DNA of 37,258 nucleotides from Dehalococcoidia bacterium (GCA_029936935.1 JAPYRQ010000004.1:1-37258); one strand, 5' to 3'; positions 1 through 9,730 are shown, numbered from the stretch's first letter. Numbers and translations: made by a program. Notes: a model not told the origin generated them from the sequence alone.

Positions 1-733
1 GGTTCAGCGCGTCCACCCGTAGCTGCGCAAACTTCCTGTACTCAGGCACAGTCATATCAGGGTGGATCTGCCAGGCATCGGGCAGGTCCGGGTCGTCGAT
101 CTGAAGCAGGAATCCTGCATCCACGATGGCTTTGTACTCGACAGCGAGGGCATCCGCCACTGCAAAGAGGAATTCTTCAGCAGTCTTGTAGTACTCATTC
201 TTCAGCCAATGCTCCACCGTTCCGGGGGTAATGGCCGGCAGGAAGGTCTCGTTGGGCTTGAATCCCTTGAGGCCGACATTGAAGTTATCGATGTCAGCTT
301 GTAGGTCCTTCTGGCCGATGTACGTGACGGGGCCGGTACACACCGTTTGATCAGCCGTGTTCTGGCCCGTAGCAGCCCCGGAGCGGCGGGCGCCGATTTC
401 GAAGTACTCGGCGAATTCAGCCAGGTCACGACCGCCGATGGCGCCCATCCGAGGGGCATTGGGGTCTGAGGGCCGTGATTCCAGGCCGCCAAGGCGTTCC
501 TTCATATAGTTGCTGAAGCTGGATTTGCTCAACTCACCGTCGTTGACACTGTCTATGCCCGTCTCAATTTGCTTTTTGACGTTTTCGCCAATGACCCGTT
601 GCAGGTCTTTGGTGAATGCCGCTTCATCGATGGCCTCGCCGCGACTCTTCGCCATTACCCGCTCCCGCATATCGGCTGGCCGTGGCAGAGTGCCAGCGTG
701 CATGGTAAAAATTCTATCTGTGCTACGAATCAT
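1..733 (-). CDS. MetE C-terminal-domain (cobalamin-independent methionine synthase II-like) protein, cut by window edge
   Basis: The reading frame is open from an ATG at 733-731 to base 1, so the 3' end lies outside the window and 244 codons are visible. The protein opens with MIRSTDRIFTMHAGTLPRP and continues with DSVNDGELSKSSF and later FLLQIDDPDLPDAW. This is the pattern of the COG0620 / MetE C-terminal family (UROD/MetE-like TIM barrel), which transfers methyl or related groups using a zinc-bound thiol. The zinc-ligand region near the C-terminus is not visible. Start choice: GAAGGAGAC lies 4-5 bases upstream of the ATG. It lacks the MetE N-terminal domain, so it is probably not a conventional MetE. 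Its substrate cannot be told from sequence; relatives are often annotated as methionine synthases without proof. Confidence 0.85.
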   Translation of the reverse strand, partial: MIRSTDRIFTMHAGTLPRPADMRERVMAKSRGEAIDEAAFTKDLQRVIGENVKKQIETGIDSVNDGELSKSSFSNYMKERLGGLESRPSDPNAPRMGAIGGRDLAEFAEYFEIGARRSGAATGQNTADQTVCTGPVTYIGQKDLQADIDNFNVGLKGFKPNETFLPAITPGTVEHWLKNEYYKTAEEFLFAVADALAVEYKAIVDAGFLLQIDDPDLPDAWQIHPDMTVPEYRKFAQLRVDALN

Positions 734-792
734 CGATGTCTCCTTCAGGTGGGCGATTGAGCAATGACCGTATTGGTTATCGCTTGTGGGGG

Positions 793-821
793 ATAGTACA
801 GAATTAATCTAGATGCGTCAG
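793..821 (-). promoter_or_regulatory. Candidate sigma70 promoter for the MetE-like gene
   Basis: On the minus strand CTGACG (821-816) and TACTAT (798-793) are separated by 17 bases, 60 bases upstream of the MetE-like start codon. Each hexamer matches the consensus at 4 of 6 positions. The call rests on pattern only. Confidence 0.35.
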
Positions 822-878
822 CCCCGAAGAATGGATACTTTTGATTCGTACCACGTATAGTGCCAGAAGCTGTGGAGT

Positions 879-1706
879 TTAGGCCTGATTTTCTAACCAC
901 AGGGCATACACCACCTTGCGAGGCATCCCGGTAGACTTCACCACGACGGCCACCGCTTCTTTTGCGCCCAACCCCTGCGACTTCAGCCTCAAAAGCTCTT
1001 CCTTCGCCGAAGACCTGGTCGATTCAGTGTCCGTCGGAGGTTTGGAGGTCGCGCCTTCAATGACCAGGGTGAATTCGCCACGTGGTTCCTGAAAATAGTC
1101 CAACGCAGCTTGTAATGTTCCTCGAAACACCTCTTCATGGATCTTGGTCAGTTCACGGCACACCGCGATTCGACGGGTCTGCCAGACCTCCACCATGTCC
1201 GCTAGGGATGCTTTTATCCGATGGGGGGACTCTAGCGCTACGATGGTCTGCTGCTCATTGGCGAGCGATTCAAACAACCGCTTGCGGTCGCCCTTGCGGC
1301 GAGGCAGGAAGCCAATGAAGTTGAACCGTTCGCCGGGGAAGCCAGAGATGGACACCGCTGCCGTCACCGAAGACGGCCCGGGCACGCTGACAACTGGCAC
1401 TCCCGCATTTCCCGCAGCGGCAACAAGACTGACGCCGGGGTCGCTGACCCCGGGTGTGCCGGCCTCGGTCACCAACGCGACATCATTTTCTTCCAAAATG
1501 CCGAGTAACTGGGGAATCCTAGCTGGTGCATTGTGCTCCTGGAAGCTGGTCAGCTTTGTATGTATATCGTAGTGAGTTAGTAGTTTTTTCGTAGTTCTTG
1601 TGTCCTCGGTAGCTATGACTTCAACGTCACGTAATACCCGCAAAGCACGGGAGGACATGTCCTCCATGTTCCCAATTGGCGTACCGACCACATAAAGAGT
1701 TGGCAT
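879..1706 (-). CDS. rsmI: 16S rRNA (cytidine1402-2'-O)-methyltransferase RsmI
   Basis: The 275-residue protein has the full RsmI (YraL) pattern: GTPIGN at residues 8-13, EDTR at 34-37, SFQEHN at 54-59, EAGTPGVSDPG at 81-91 and VPGPSS at 108-113, then the FIGFLPRRKG segment. The family uses SAM in a tetrapyrrole-methylase fold to 2'-O-methylate C1402 in the decoding centre of the small ribosomal subunit. Length is normal (about 280). It lies 51 bases downstream of the VOC gene on the same strand, so the two may be cotranscribed. The ATG at 1706 is preceded only by a weak GGATGA, and the N-terminal motif begins at once, so no later start fits. Confidence 0.95.
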   Translation of the reverse strand: MPTLYVVGTPIGNMEDMSSRALRVLRDVEVIATEDTRTTKKLLTHYDIHTKLTSFQEHNAPARIPQLLGILEENDVALVTEAGTPGVSDPGVSLVAAAGNAGVPVVSVPGPSSVTAAVSISGFPGERFNFIGFLPRRKGDRKRLFESLANEQQTIVALESPHRIKASLADMVEVWQTRRIAVCRELTKIHEEVFRGTLQAALDYFQEPRGEFTLVIEGATSKPPTDTESTRSSAKEELLRLKSQGLGAKEAVAVVVKSTGMPRKVVYALWLENQA

Positions 1707-1757
1707 TCATCCACACTTTAGCTAGTAATTTGTGATTGCTCAGATAGAAATATTACA

Positions 1758-2201
1758 TCATTGGCCGGTCGTTTGGTTCAACTCCAGGGTGATTCCGTCA
1801 GGGTCGACGAAGTAGCATGCCAGGGGTCTGTCTGGCGCGGCACGCATCGGCTCACCCTTGAAAGTGACGCCCTTGGCCTTGAGAGCTTGGTACGTTGCCT
1901 GAACGTCATCCGTATTGAACGCTATGTGGGCCACGCCAACATTACAGGTAGGGAGAGGTGGCTGCTGACCTTTGGGTTCCACATACTGGATTAGTTCCAG
2001 TCGGAAGCCACCCAGCGTCAAATGAGCCATCTTCAACTGTGCACCAGGCATGGCCACTATCTTCTCTATCGCATCACCTTCCAGCTCGTAGACACGATCA
2101 ACAGTGAAGCCGATGACATCGGTATAGAAGGCAACAGACCGTTCACGTTCGCTCACGGTGAAACTCGTGTGGTTGTGGCCGGTTATCACGCCGCTAGACA
2201 T
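1758..2201 (-). CDS. VOC-superfamily (glyoxalase / methylmalonyl-CoA epimerase-like) protein
   Basis: The 147-residue protein has two beta-alpha-beta-beta-beta modules of the vicinal oxygen chelate fold. Likely metal ligands are in the expected places: H11 (HTSFTV), E69 (FRLELIQY), H92 (VAHIAFN) and E140 (ITLELNQ). The segment FYTDVIGF at about 25-32 is the standard VOC first-helix motif. The family includes glyoxalase I, methylmalonyl-CoA epimerase and ring-cleavage dioxygenases. The His/Glu/His/Glu set fits an epimerase or lyase better than a dioxygenase, but the substrate is not determined. Start: ATG at 2201 with GAGGGG just upstream. The gene is divergent from the aminotransferase and precedes rsmI. 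Confidence 0.85.
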   Translation of the reverse strand: MSSGVITGHNHTSFTVSERERSVAFYTDVIGFTVDRVYELEGDAIEKIVAMPGAQLKMAHLTLGGFRLELIQYVEPKGQQPPLPTCNVGVAHIAFNTDDVQATYQALKAKGVTFKGEPMRAAPDRPLACYFVDPDGITLELNQTTGQ

Positions 2202-2297
2202 CCCTACCCCCCTCGCGTATGCTCCGTGCAGCCTCGCTGGTGTCCGCCGGTGTCCTATGCCGCGAGGCTAATCCGATGCTATCAGAGGTAGCCAACA

Positions 2298-3482
2298 ATG
2301 ACCATCGCATCCAAGATTCAGAAGGCTATGGAAGGCCAGTCCTGGATACGCCAGATGTTTGAGCTTGGCATTCAGATGAAGCAAGAGCACGGCGCGGACA
2401 AGGTCTTTGACCTTTCGCTGGGCAACCCTATCCTGGAGCCTCCGGAATCTGTGATTAAGGAGCTCCAGCGGATACTGGCCGACCCACCTCCAGGGATGCA
2501 CCGCTACATGCCCAACGCCGGATTCCCGGAGACCCGTGGAGCCATCGCCGCTCACCTTGCCAAGCAGGTGGGTCTGCCGTTCGCTACGGGCCATGTCATT
2601 ATGACGTGCGGCGCCGGTGGGGCTCTGAACGTCATCTTTGAGTCCATCCTGGATCCGGGCGATGAGGTCATCATCTTTGCGCCCTACTTCCCGGAATACC
2701 CCTTCTACATCACGAACCACGGGGGCGAGACTCGCATTGCCCCTACGGATTCCTCATTCCAGCTTGACCTCGAAGCGCTCCGACCGTTGCTGACGGCTCG
2801 CACAAAAGCGGTTCTCGTCAACTCGCCCAACAACCCCTCAGGCGCGGTGTACTCTGCAGCGTTGCTGGAGCAGCTTGGCAAGCTCCTGGCTGAGACCGAG
2901 GCCAAACACAACAGCACGATCTATCTCATCAGCGACGAACCCTACGCCCAACTTGCCTACGATGGCCTAAAGACGCCTCCGATATACGACGCGCATCTTC
3001 GATCAATCGTAGCTACGTCATTCTCTAAGAACCTGGCGTTACCCGGAGAGCGCATCGGTTACATTGCCGCGAACCCTGCCTGCCCAGATGTGGCTACGCT
3101 TGTAGATGCGTTCACTTACTGCAATCGCGTGTTGGGCTTCGTCAATGCTCCTGCGTTGATGCAGTTGTTGGTCAAAGAAGCGCTGGATGAAAGCGTGGAT
3201 GTGGGATGGTACGAGCGGAAGCGTGATTACCTCTACAAAGAGCTGACTGGGATGGGATACGAGTTGGTGAAACCTGAGGGGGCATTTTACGCGTTCCCGG
3301 CTTCACCGATCCCTGACGATGTTGCCTTCGTCCAGGAGTTGGTGAAGTGGAAAGTGTTGGTTACGCCAGGGACAGGGTTCGGGTCGCCGGGGTACTTCCG
3401 GATCTCCTTCTGCCTTGAGGACTGGGTGCTTGAAGGAGCGATGGAAGGATTTCGAGAGGCCATCAAAGCACATACCAGCTAG
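2298..3482 (+). CDS. PLP-dependent class I/II aminotransferase
   Basis: A 394-residue fold-type I aminotransferase. Visible motifs are LSLGNP (39-44), HRYMPNAGFPETR (68-80), the NSPNNPSG turn (175-182), SDEPYAQLAY (212-221), and the Schiff-base lysine K244 within SFSKNLALPGERIGY, where R252 would bind PLP phosphate. A C-terminal FRISFCLE supplies the substrate-carboxylate arginine. The family transfers amino groups between an amino acid and a 2-oxo acid; the layout resembles aspartate or aromatic aminotransferases. AGAGGT lies about 9 bases upstream of the ATG. It is a single gene ended by a strong hairpin, with no pathway neighbours to narrow the substrate. Confidence 0.92.
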   Translation: MTIASKIQKAMEGQSWIRQMFELGIQMKQEHGADKVFDLSLGNPILEPPESVIKELQRILADPPPGMHRYMPNAGFPETRGAIAAHLAKQVGLPFATGHVIMTCGAGGALNVIFESILDPGDEVIIFAPYFPEYPFYITNHGGETRIAPTDSSFQLDLEALRPLLTARTKAVLVNSPNNPSGAVYSAALLEQLGKLLAETEAKHNSTIYLISDEPYAQLAYDGLKTPPIYDAHLRSIVATSFSKNLALPGERIGYIAANPACPDVATLVDAFTYCNRVLGFVNAPALMQLLVKEALDESVDVGWYERKRDYLYKELTGMGYELVKPEGAFYAFPASPIPDDVAFVQELVKWKVLVTPGTGFGSPGYFRISFCLEDWVLEGAMEGFREAIKAHTS

Positions 3483-3501
3483 GCGTCAGCAAAGGACAAT
3501 A

Positions 3502-3532
3502 AACAAGGGGGGCCATAATGGCCCCCCTTGTT
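3502..3532 (+). terminator. Strong hairpin after the aminotransferase gene
   Basis: A perfect 14-bp inverted repeat (3502-3515 with 3519-3532, loop TAA) starts 20 bases after the stop codon. The stem contains six consecutive G-C pairs. The flanks are A-rich on the left but there is no long T-run on the right, so it is a terminator-like or mRNA-end-protecting hairpin rather than a textbook intrinsic terminator. Confidence 0.7.
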
Positions 3533-3541
3533 ACGGCTTAC

Positions 3542-3595
3542 CCATCTCTGTGGGCGGAAGTACCCCGAAGGTTACTTCAGGCCCCCCAGAGATGG
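3542..3595 (+). other. Long imperfect hairpin in the leader region of the MFS pair
   Basis: CCATCTCTG (3542-3550) pairs perfectly with CAGAGATGG (3587-3595). Inside, TGGG can pair with part of the C-run, and GAAGTA (3557-3562) pairs with TACTTC (3573-3578), giving a long branched or bulged stem. It lies between the aminotransferase terminator and the MFS genes. It may be a second terminator, a structured leader or a small RNA; nothing in it matches a riboswitch I can name. Confidence 0.4.
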
Positions 3596-3701
3596 AGCCG
3601 TGGACATTCTGCTACTACTTGCCATAGGCTCTCACCTCCTTTCCACTATTGACTACGCTAGCACAACCTTTTGGCATAAACAAGAGAGTGTTTCCTTCAA
3701 T

Positions 3702-3730
3702 TTGACGCCCTACGGGCCTACGGGTAATCT
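3702..3730 (+). promoter_or_regulatory. Weak candidate promoter for the MFS pair
   Basis: TTGACG (3702-3707) and TAATCT (3725-3730) are 17 bases apart, upstream of the TTG start at 3854. The -35 is good and the -10 poor (3 of 6). The 3483-3853 gap otherwise holds only the two hairpins listed. Confidence 0.25.
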
Positions 3731-3853
3731 GTGTTGTAATGGTGCCCAGCGAGGGTACTCACGGTCCACGCCCCTGCAATGGCATCACCTTCAGTACCGA
3801 CGACACAATCGGCGTACCATCGCGCTCAAGCATTGCGTAGGAAGGAGAACGGC

Positions 3854-5185
3854 TTGGCTCTTTTTAATCGTGGCGACCGTTCTCAATCGAACGATGAAGC
3901 CGTTAAGCCCGTTCCGGACACAGCGAATTCGACCGACACAAGCGATAACGACTATTTCCCTCCTACCAGGTACACAGGGACCTTCGCGTCGTTCCACTAT
4001 TCAGACTTCCGCCTTCTCTGGATAGGCCAACTTGGTTGGTCCGGCGCCAACTGGATGGAGCAGGTGGCCCGTAACTGGCTCATCTGGGAGTTGACGGGTT
4101 CAGGAGTCGCCCTGGGGTTGGTCAACCTGTTCCGCGCGCTGCCACAACTCTTCATGGCTCTGCCCTCCGGTGTGGTAGCAGACAGGTTCAACAAGAAGTA
4201 CGTGCTCATGGCATGCCAGTCCGTCACGATGAGTAGCTACGTGATCCTCACAGCACTGGTCTTCACAGACCTCATCCGGGTCTGGCACATCTATGCCTTC
4301 TCATTCCTCATGGGCATATCCATGGTGTTCAACCAGCCAGCACGCAATGCCCTCATCCCCAGCCTGGTGCCAAAGATAAACATGATGAACGCCTTTGCAC
4401 TCAACCAGGTAGCTATGAATTCCATGCGTGTTATTGCCCCCGGCATAGCAGGCCTAATGATATGGCTTATGAGCACCAAGTCCGCTTACGCAGGAGCAGT
4501 GATCCTATTCACTGTAGTCATCGTCACCACACTTATGCTCGATGCGCCCAGAGCCAAGAGCGTGACCAAGACCAGCAGCGCTGGTGGACAGCTGAAAGAA
4601 GGCATCTCCTACGTGGTCGGCAATAAAAACATCCTGGTAGTGATGATCGTGGCACTGGCGGTGTTCACTTTTGTGATGCCCTACAACACCCTGATGCCCA
4701 TCATGGCAGATGAAGTTTTGAAGGTAGGTGCATTTGGCTTTGGCCTGCTCCTGTCAGTAGCCGGCATCGGCGCACTGGCCGGCGGGCTCATCGTAGCCTC
4801 GTTCAACGACATCCGGCATAAGGGGATGCTGTTTCTCCTGTCATCTTTTGGATATGGGTTCGCTGTATTCCTCTTGGGTCTCTCACCCCACCTCGGCCTT
4901 GGTATAGCATTGCCCATCATCGTGATGCTTTTCATCGGCGCAAGCCAGGCCATATTCATGACTGCAGGCAACGTTGCGCTGCTTGCACAAGCGCCAGAGG
5001 ACCTGCGTGGAAGAGTCCTGAGCGTCTACAACCTGGACAGAGGTCTTATGCCGCTCGGGTCTATGGGTGGTGGAGGCCTGGCGGACGCGTTTACAGCCAC
5101 AACGGCTCTAATGGTGATGGGCGGCACTGCTGCGTTGATGATTGCGACTGTAGGCGTGTTCTCTTCTCGCATCCGCCGACTTTAA
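3854..5185 (+). CDS. MFS exporter (EntS-like), first of a tandem pair, TTG start
   Basis: A major facilitator of about 443 residues. After a 35-50 residue polar N-terminus it enters the membrane through FASFHYSDFRLLWIGQ and continues with about 12 hydrophobic helices, ending in a short basic tail. The conserved loop GVVADRFNKKY (between TM2 and TM3) and LRGRVLSVYNLDRGLMPLG are typical of the EntS/MFS_3 exporter group, which expels siderophores or drugs with proton exchange. The start chosen is TTG 3854, because AAGGAG lies 6-7 bases before it and the resulting (M)ALFNRGDRS matches the (M)ALFGRGNDK start of the next gene. The longer frame from ATG 3779 adds 25 residues with no family support. 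The substrate is unknown. Confidence 0.85.
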   Translation: MALFNRGDRSQSNDEAVKPVPDTANSTDTSDNDYFPPTRYTGTFASFHYSDFRLLWIGQLGWSGANWMEQVARNWLIWELTGSGVALGLVNLFRALPQLFMALPSGVVADRFNKKYVLMACQSVTMSSYVILTALVFTDLIRVWHIYAFSFLMGISMVFNQPARNALIPSLVPKINMMNAFALNQVAMNSMRVIAPGIAGLMIWLMSTKSAYAGAVILFTVVIVTTLMLDAPRAKSVTKTSSAGGQLKEGISYVVGNKNILVVMIVALAVFTFVMPYNTLMPIMADEVLKVGAFGFGLLLSVAGIGALAGGLIVASFNDIRHKGMLFLLSSFGYGFAVFLLGLSPHLGLGIALPIIVMLFIGASQAIFMTAGNVALLAQAPEDLRGRVLSVYNLDRGLMPLGSMGGGGLADAFTATTALMVMGGTAALMIATVGVFSSRIRRL

Positions 5186-5269
5186 TCCTCATTGGGTGCC
5201 CAACACCATTTTCGCTAAGCCTGGTGGTGGTACTATGGCTTGGTGCCCTTCGCGGCCTGAGGTAAATCA

Positions 5270-6610
5270 GTGGCATTGTTCGGTCGAGGAAACGACAAGG
5301 AAGATGCGCCTTCTGAATCAGAAAGCGCTATGTCTGCTTTGGAGGATACTGAGGACGGCATCTCTCCGGTCAAACCCGGTAAGGGTGGTGTCTTTGCTTC
5401 TTTCCAGTACCGTGACTTCCGCTATCTCTGGCTAGGTCAGATCTCCCAGGCGTTAGCCCTCTGGATGGAGCAGATTGCCCGTCCATTGCTGATCCTCTCT
5501 CCTATCATAGGTGGCTCAGCTGTCCACCTGGGTTTGGTATTCGCAGTTCGCACGGTTCCCCAACTTGGTATGGGGATATTTTCGGGGGTCATCGCGGACT
5601 GGTACGACAGACGCACCATTCTTTTGGTCGCGAAAACAGGGTCTGCTACCCTGAACTTCGCCCTCGCCGCCCTGGTACTCACTGGGCAAATCGAGCTATG
5701 GCACATCTACGCCCACGCCTTCACCAAAGGCGCGTTCAACTCCTTGGATCAACCTGCTCGGCAGTCCATGATTCCCAGCATTGTTCCCCGTGAGCAGCTG
5801 ACAAACGCCGTTGCGCTCAACAGTGCCACCATGAACACCATGCGTATCGTCGGTGCCGCCATGGCAGGTTTGCTGGTGAAGTACATCGGGTTCGGCGAGA
5901 CGTTCCTGTTGACCGCCATCATATTCACCGGCGCCGTCTTCTTCACGTACAAACTCTCTCTTCCTCCTCAGGCGAAGGTGGAAAACAAATCTGTACGAAA
6001 AGCCCTAAGCAGCTTCAAAGAGGGTGTTCAGTACGGGTGGTCAACGCCCTCAATCCGATGGGTCATTGGCTTGGCGATGATATATTTCATCTTCGGAATG
6101 TCATACATGCAGGTCTTCGCGCCGCTATTCGCAAAAGAGATCCTTAAGATCGGCGAAGACGGGTTTGGGCTGATGTTGTCGTTGACCGGATTCGGTGGAG
6201 TGATTGGAGCGATGACTCTGGCCGCTCTCAACCTTCATCGAAACCGGGGTTTGGCCCTCATGTTCGTCATGGCCGGATTCGGTACCATGCTCATCATCTT
6301 CTCTCTGAGCACCTATCTGGAAGTCATACCGCTGTCGCTGGCACTAATCATCCTGGTAGGTATGTTCCAAACCCCCTTTAACACTCTGGCGAACTCCGTG
6401 CTCCTAAGCTCTGCACCTGCTGAGATGCGCGGCAGAGTGATGGCCCTCATCAGCCTGGATAGGTCCGTGATTACCATAGGCGCGACGGCGGCTGGCTTCA
6501 CGGCGGCAGGGTTGGGCGTTCAACAGGCACAGATAATCTTTGGGGCAATCGTTATTGCGGGTGTCTTCGTCATTGCGACGACCTTCCCCGTGGTCAGACG
6601 AATCCAGTGA
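5270..6610 (+). CDS. MFS exporter (EntS-like), second of a tandem pair, GTG start
   Basis: A 446-residue transporter clearly paralogous to the preceding one: same polar acidic N-terminus, FASFQYRDFRYLWLGQ at the membrane entry, GVIADWYDRRT in the TM2-TM3 loop, LDQPARQSMIPSIVP and MRGRVMALISLDRSVITIG. The start is GTG 5270, with GAGGT about 7 bases upstream. The 84-base gap to the first transporter has no terminator, so the two are probably one operon. They could act as alternatives or as a heteromer; MFS proteins usually work as monomers, so duplication with divergence is the simpler reading. Substrate not recognisable. Confidence 0.88.
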   Translation: MALFGRGNDKEDAPSESESAMSALEDTEDGISPVKPGKGGVFASFQYRDFRYLWLGQISQALALWMEQIARPLLILSPIIGGSAVHLGLVFAVRTVPQLGMGIFSGVIADWYDRRTILLVAKTGSATLNFALAALVLTGQIELWHIYAHAFTKGAFNSLDQPARQSMIPSIVPREQLTNAVALNSATMNTMRIVGAAMAGLLVKYIGFGETFLLTAIIFTGAVFFTYKLSLPPQAKVENKSVRKALSSFKEGVQYGWSTPSIRWVIGLAMIYFIFGMSYMQVFAPLFAKEILKIGEDGFGLMLSLTGFGGVIGAMTLAALNLHRNRGLALMFVMAGFGTMLIIFSLSTYLEVIPLSLALIILVGMFQTPFNTLANSVLLSSAPAEMRGRVMALISLDRSVITIGATAAGFTAAGLGVQQAQIIFGAIVIAGVFVIATTFPVVRRIQ

Positions 6611-6651
6611 TACCTCACTACCCGGTTAGCGAGCTTTAGTCTCCAACAAAA

Positions 6652-6679
6652 AGAACCCCGATACGTCGGGGCTCTTTTT
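6652..6679. terminator. Bidirectional intrinsic terminator (MFS pair / uvrA)
   Basis: AGAACCCCGA (6652-6661) pairs with TCGGGGCTCT (6666-6675) with one mismatch and a TACG loop, followed by a T-run to 6679. The A-rich left flank makes it usable for the convergent uvrA transcript as well. Confidence 0.9.
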
Positions 6680-6697
6680 CTTTGCTTCTTGGCAGGG

Positions 6698-9600
6698 TTA
6701 TGCTGGCTGCTTAACGCGCTTTTTTGTAGCTGACTTCACAACCTTCGCGGGTTTCTCCACCTTTTCAGGCTTGTGTCCGTTCAGCAGCGGCTTCAGGTAG
6801 TCTCCAGTCAGCGACTTTGCTTCCGTCATGACCTTCTCAGGCGTACCAATGGCAATAATCTCGCCGCCTCTGTCTCCAGCACCTGGCCCTAGGTCGATGA
6901 TCCAGTCAGCGTTCTTGACCACGTCCATGTGATGCTCGATGACGATGACGGTGTTGCCTGTCTCCACCAGTCTGTGCAGCACACGCATCAGCGCAGCCAC
7001 ATCCTCGAATGAGAGTCCCGTGGTCGGCTCGTCCAGGATGTACAGCGTGCTGCCGGTTGCCCGCTTGGACAGCTCCGTGGCCAGCTTGATCCGTTGAGCT
7101 TCGCCGCCTGAGAGAGTTGTGGCCGGCTGACCCAACTTGATATACCCAAGCCCCACGTCCCGCATTGTCTCCATCTTTGAGCGAATGCGAGGTAGGTTCT
7201 GGAAGAGGTCCAGGGCTTCCTCAACGGTCATGTTCAACACGTCAGAGATAGAGTGGTCGTGAAACTTCACTTCCAGCGCCTCACGATTGTACCTGGCGCC
7301 GTTGCAGACCTCGCAGGGGACTGTGACATCCGGAAGGAACTGCATCTCAATCTGGATGTACCCGCCACCTTCGCAGGCCTCGCATCGGCCACCCTTCACG
7401 TTGAAGGAGAACCGACCCGCCTTGTAGCCTCGAGATCTAGCTTCAGGGAGTTGGGCAAACATCTCTCGCATTGGGGTGAACGCGCCAGTGTACGTTGCAG
7501 GGTTGCTGCGTGGGGTGCGTCCGATTGGCGACTGGTCTATGTCCACAACCTTGTCGATATGCTCCGTTCCGGAAATCGACGAGTGCTCACCGGGCTTGTC
7601 CTTGGCGCGATAGAACATCTGGGCCAGTTTCTTGTGCAGCACCTCGTTCACCAGGGTGCTCTTGCCTGAGCCGGAGACGCCGGTCACCACAACAAGCTTC
7701 CCAAGAGGGAAGCTGACATCCAGATTCTTCAGGTTGTTGGCTTTGGCGCCCTTCAGTTTGATGGCATTCCCGTTGCCCTTCCTACGCTTTGCGGGAGCAG
7801 GGATGACCTTTCGGCCCGAAAGGTAAGCACCGGTCAGTGAAGCTTCACTGACGAGAATGTCGTCGAGGGTTCCTTCAGCAACGATGTGCCCACCGTGCTC
7901 GCCAGCTCCAGGGCCAAGGTCAACGATGTGGTCTGCGGCGCGCATCACAGACTCGTCATGTTCGACCAGAAGCACGGTGTTGCCCAGGTCACGAAGTCGT
8001 TTGAGCGTGTTTATCAGCCGGTAGTCATCGGCAGGGTGCAGTCCAATGGTAGGTTCATCGCAGACGTACAGCACGCCCATGAGCCCCGACCCGATCTGCG
8101 TTGCCAACCGGATACGCTGGGCCTCACCGCCGGATAGGGTGGAAGCCGTGCGCTCCAACGTCAGGTAATCCAACCCGATCTCCATGAGAAAGTGCAGTCG
8201 GTTATCGATCTCTTTGAGTATTTGACGTGCAATGAACCGATCCCTATCATCCAACGCCTTGTCATCAGCGATCAGCTTTGGGTCTTCTTGTTGAACAGTG
8301 TTCGTCCACATCATCGCTCGCTCGATGTTGAGAGAGCAAACATCAATGATGTTCTCACCACAGACCAGGACGCCCAACGCCTCGGGCTTGAGCCGTCTTC
8401 CTTCGCACCGTGGGCATGACTGCTGCGCCATGTAACGTTGGATGTCAGACCGAACATGGTCGGACTCCGTGTCTTTATAGCGGCGCATGAGGTTTGGGAT
8501 GATGCCTTCATAGCTGGATTCCCAGGAGAATTCTCGATGTCGGTGGCGACGAGAGCGGTGGTGCATAGTGAATTTGTGATCGGGGTCACCGTACAGAACA
8601 AGTTCCAAGACCTCTTTGGATAGCTCTTTAACCGGAGTCTTGGTAGAGAACCCGTGGGCCTCTGCAAGCGAGTTCAGCATGCTGGCGTACCACGGCCCTG
8701 CCATTCCAACGCGCGTCCATGGGGCTATCGCCCCTTCCGATAGTGAGATGTCACCGTTGGGGAGAACCAACTCAGGGTCTACCACCAGCTTGAATCCCAG
8801 TCCGGTGCACTCAGGACACGCACCGTGGGGATTGTTGAAGCTGAACGTCCGCGGTTCAATCTCGCCAAGGCTGATTGTGCAATATGGGCAGGAGAACTGC
8901 TCAGAGAAGACGATCTCCTTGTTCCTGTTGACGGGTTTCTTCTTGCTGCCTCTTCCTGTGGATGGCGCTTCAGCTACCGCAACACTGCCATCGGACGAAG
9001 TGGAGTCGTCGAGAATCGAGACCGTGACCATGCCCTCTGCCAGTCGCATGGCCGTCTCCAGCGACTCGTTGACACGACTCTGCTCCAACTCATCATTGAT
9101 GACCAGTCGATCAACCACCACCTGGATATTGTGTCTGTACTTCTTATCCAGGTTAAAAGTCTCCGAGAGGTCATGGATCTCGCCATCAACCTGAACTCGG
9201 ACGAAGCCCTTTCGCTTGGCATCCTCAAAGACATCCTTGTACTCGCCCTTACGATCGCGTACCACAGGGGCCATCAGCATGATTCGACTGCCCTGCTCCA
9301 GGTCAAACACTGCGTCTGCTATCTGTTGGACGGACTGCCTCTCCACTGCGCGTCCACACTCCGGACAGTGGGGTTTGCCCACTCGGGCGAAGAGCAGGCG
9401 CATGTAGTCATAAATCTCGGTAACCGTCCCTACTGTGGAGCGAGGGTTGTGGGACACGCCCTTTTGATCGATGGCGATGGCTGGAGAAAGGCCCTCGATG
9501 TAATCAACGTCAGGTTTCTCCATACGTCCGAGGAATTGGCGTGCGTACGCGGACAGCGATTCCACATAGCGACGCTGCCCCTCAGCATAGATGGTATCGA

Positions 9601-9730
9601 AAGCCAGGGAGCTTTTGCCTGAGCCAGACACGCCAGTCACTACGACAAGCTTGTTGCGGGGAATCTTCACATCCACGTTCTTGAGGTTGTGCTCCCGTGC
9701 GCCCTTAACAATGATATGTTCCAGTGTCAT
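6698..9730 (-). CDS. uvrA: Excinuclease ABC subunit A
   Basis: A 1010-residue UvrA, the damage-sensing ATPase of nucleotide excision repair, which loads UvrB on distorted DNA. The first Walker A is GVSGSGKSS at about 33-41; a second GVSGSGKST lies near residue 680; LSGGEAQRI signatures occur in both halves. Zinc modules are visible as CPYC...CPEC and as CEAC...CEVC. It is longer than the usual 940-950 residues. One extra piece is a Ser/Ala/Lys-rich insertion before the first half's zinc module. The other is a Lys/Ala/Pro-rich basic tail after LKPLLNG. ATG 9730 has GAGGGA just upstream. The divergent region upstream shows no GAAC-N4-GTTC SOS-type box. Confidence 0.98.
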   Translation of the reverse strand: MTLEHIIVKGAREHNLKNVDVKIPRNKLVVVTGVSGSGKSSLAFDTIYAEGQRRYVESLSAYARQFLGRMEKPDVDYIEGLSPAIAIDQKGVSHNPRSTVGTVTEIYDYMRLLFARVGKPHCPECGRAVERQSVQQIADAVFDLEQGSRIMLMAPVVRDRKGEYKDVFEDAKRKGFVRVQVDGEIHDLSETFNLDKKYRHNIQVVVDRLVINDELEQSRVNESLETAMRLAEGMVTVSILDDSTSSDGSVAVAEAPSTGRGSKKKPVNRNKEIVFSEQFSCPYCTISLGEIEPRTFSFNNPHGACPECTGLGFKLVVDPELVLPNGDISLSEGAIAPWTRVGMAGPWYASMLNSLAEAHGFSTKTPVKELSKEVLELVLYGDPDHKFTMHHRSRRHRHREFSWESSYEGIIPNLMRRYKDTESDHVRSDIQRYMAQQSCPRCEGRRLKPEALGVLVCGENIIDVCSLNIERAMMWTNTVQQEDPKLIADDKALDDRDRFIARQILKEIDNRLHFLMEIGLDYLTLERTASTLSGGEAQRIRLATQIGSGLMGVLYVCDEPTIGLHPADDYRLINTLKRLRDLGNTVLLVEHDESVMRAADHIVDLGPGAGEHGGHIVAEGTLDDILVSEASLTGAYLSGRKVIPAPAKRRKGNGNAIKLKGAKANNLKNLDVSFPLGKLVVVTGVSGSGKSTLVNEVLHKKLAQMFYRAKDKPGEHSSISGTEHIDKVVDIDQSPIGRTPRSNPATYTGAFTPMREMFAQLPEARSRGYKAGRFSFNVKGGRCEACEGGGYIQIEMQFLPDVTVPCEVCNGARYNREALEVKFHDHSISDVLNMTVEEALDLFQNLPRIRSKMETMRDVGLGYIKLGQPATTLSGGEAQRIKLATELSKRATGSTLYILDEPTTGLSFEDVAALMRVLHRLVETGNTVIVIEHHMDVVKNADWIIDLGPGAGDRGGEIIAIGTPEKVMTEAKSLTGDYLKPLLNGHKPEKVEKPAKVVKSATKKRVKQPA

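Noticed and set aside
8616-9622. Long plus-strand reading frames (192 and 265 codons) opposite uvrA
   Set aside because: They lie wholly opposite a highly conserved gene, have no recognisable domain and only reflect its codon bias.
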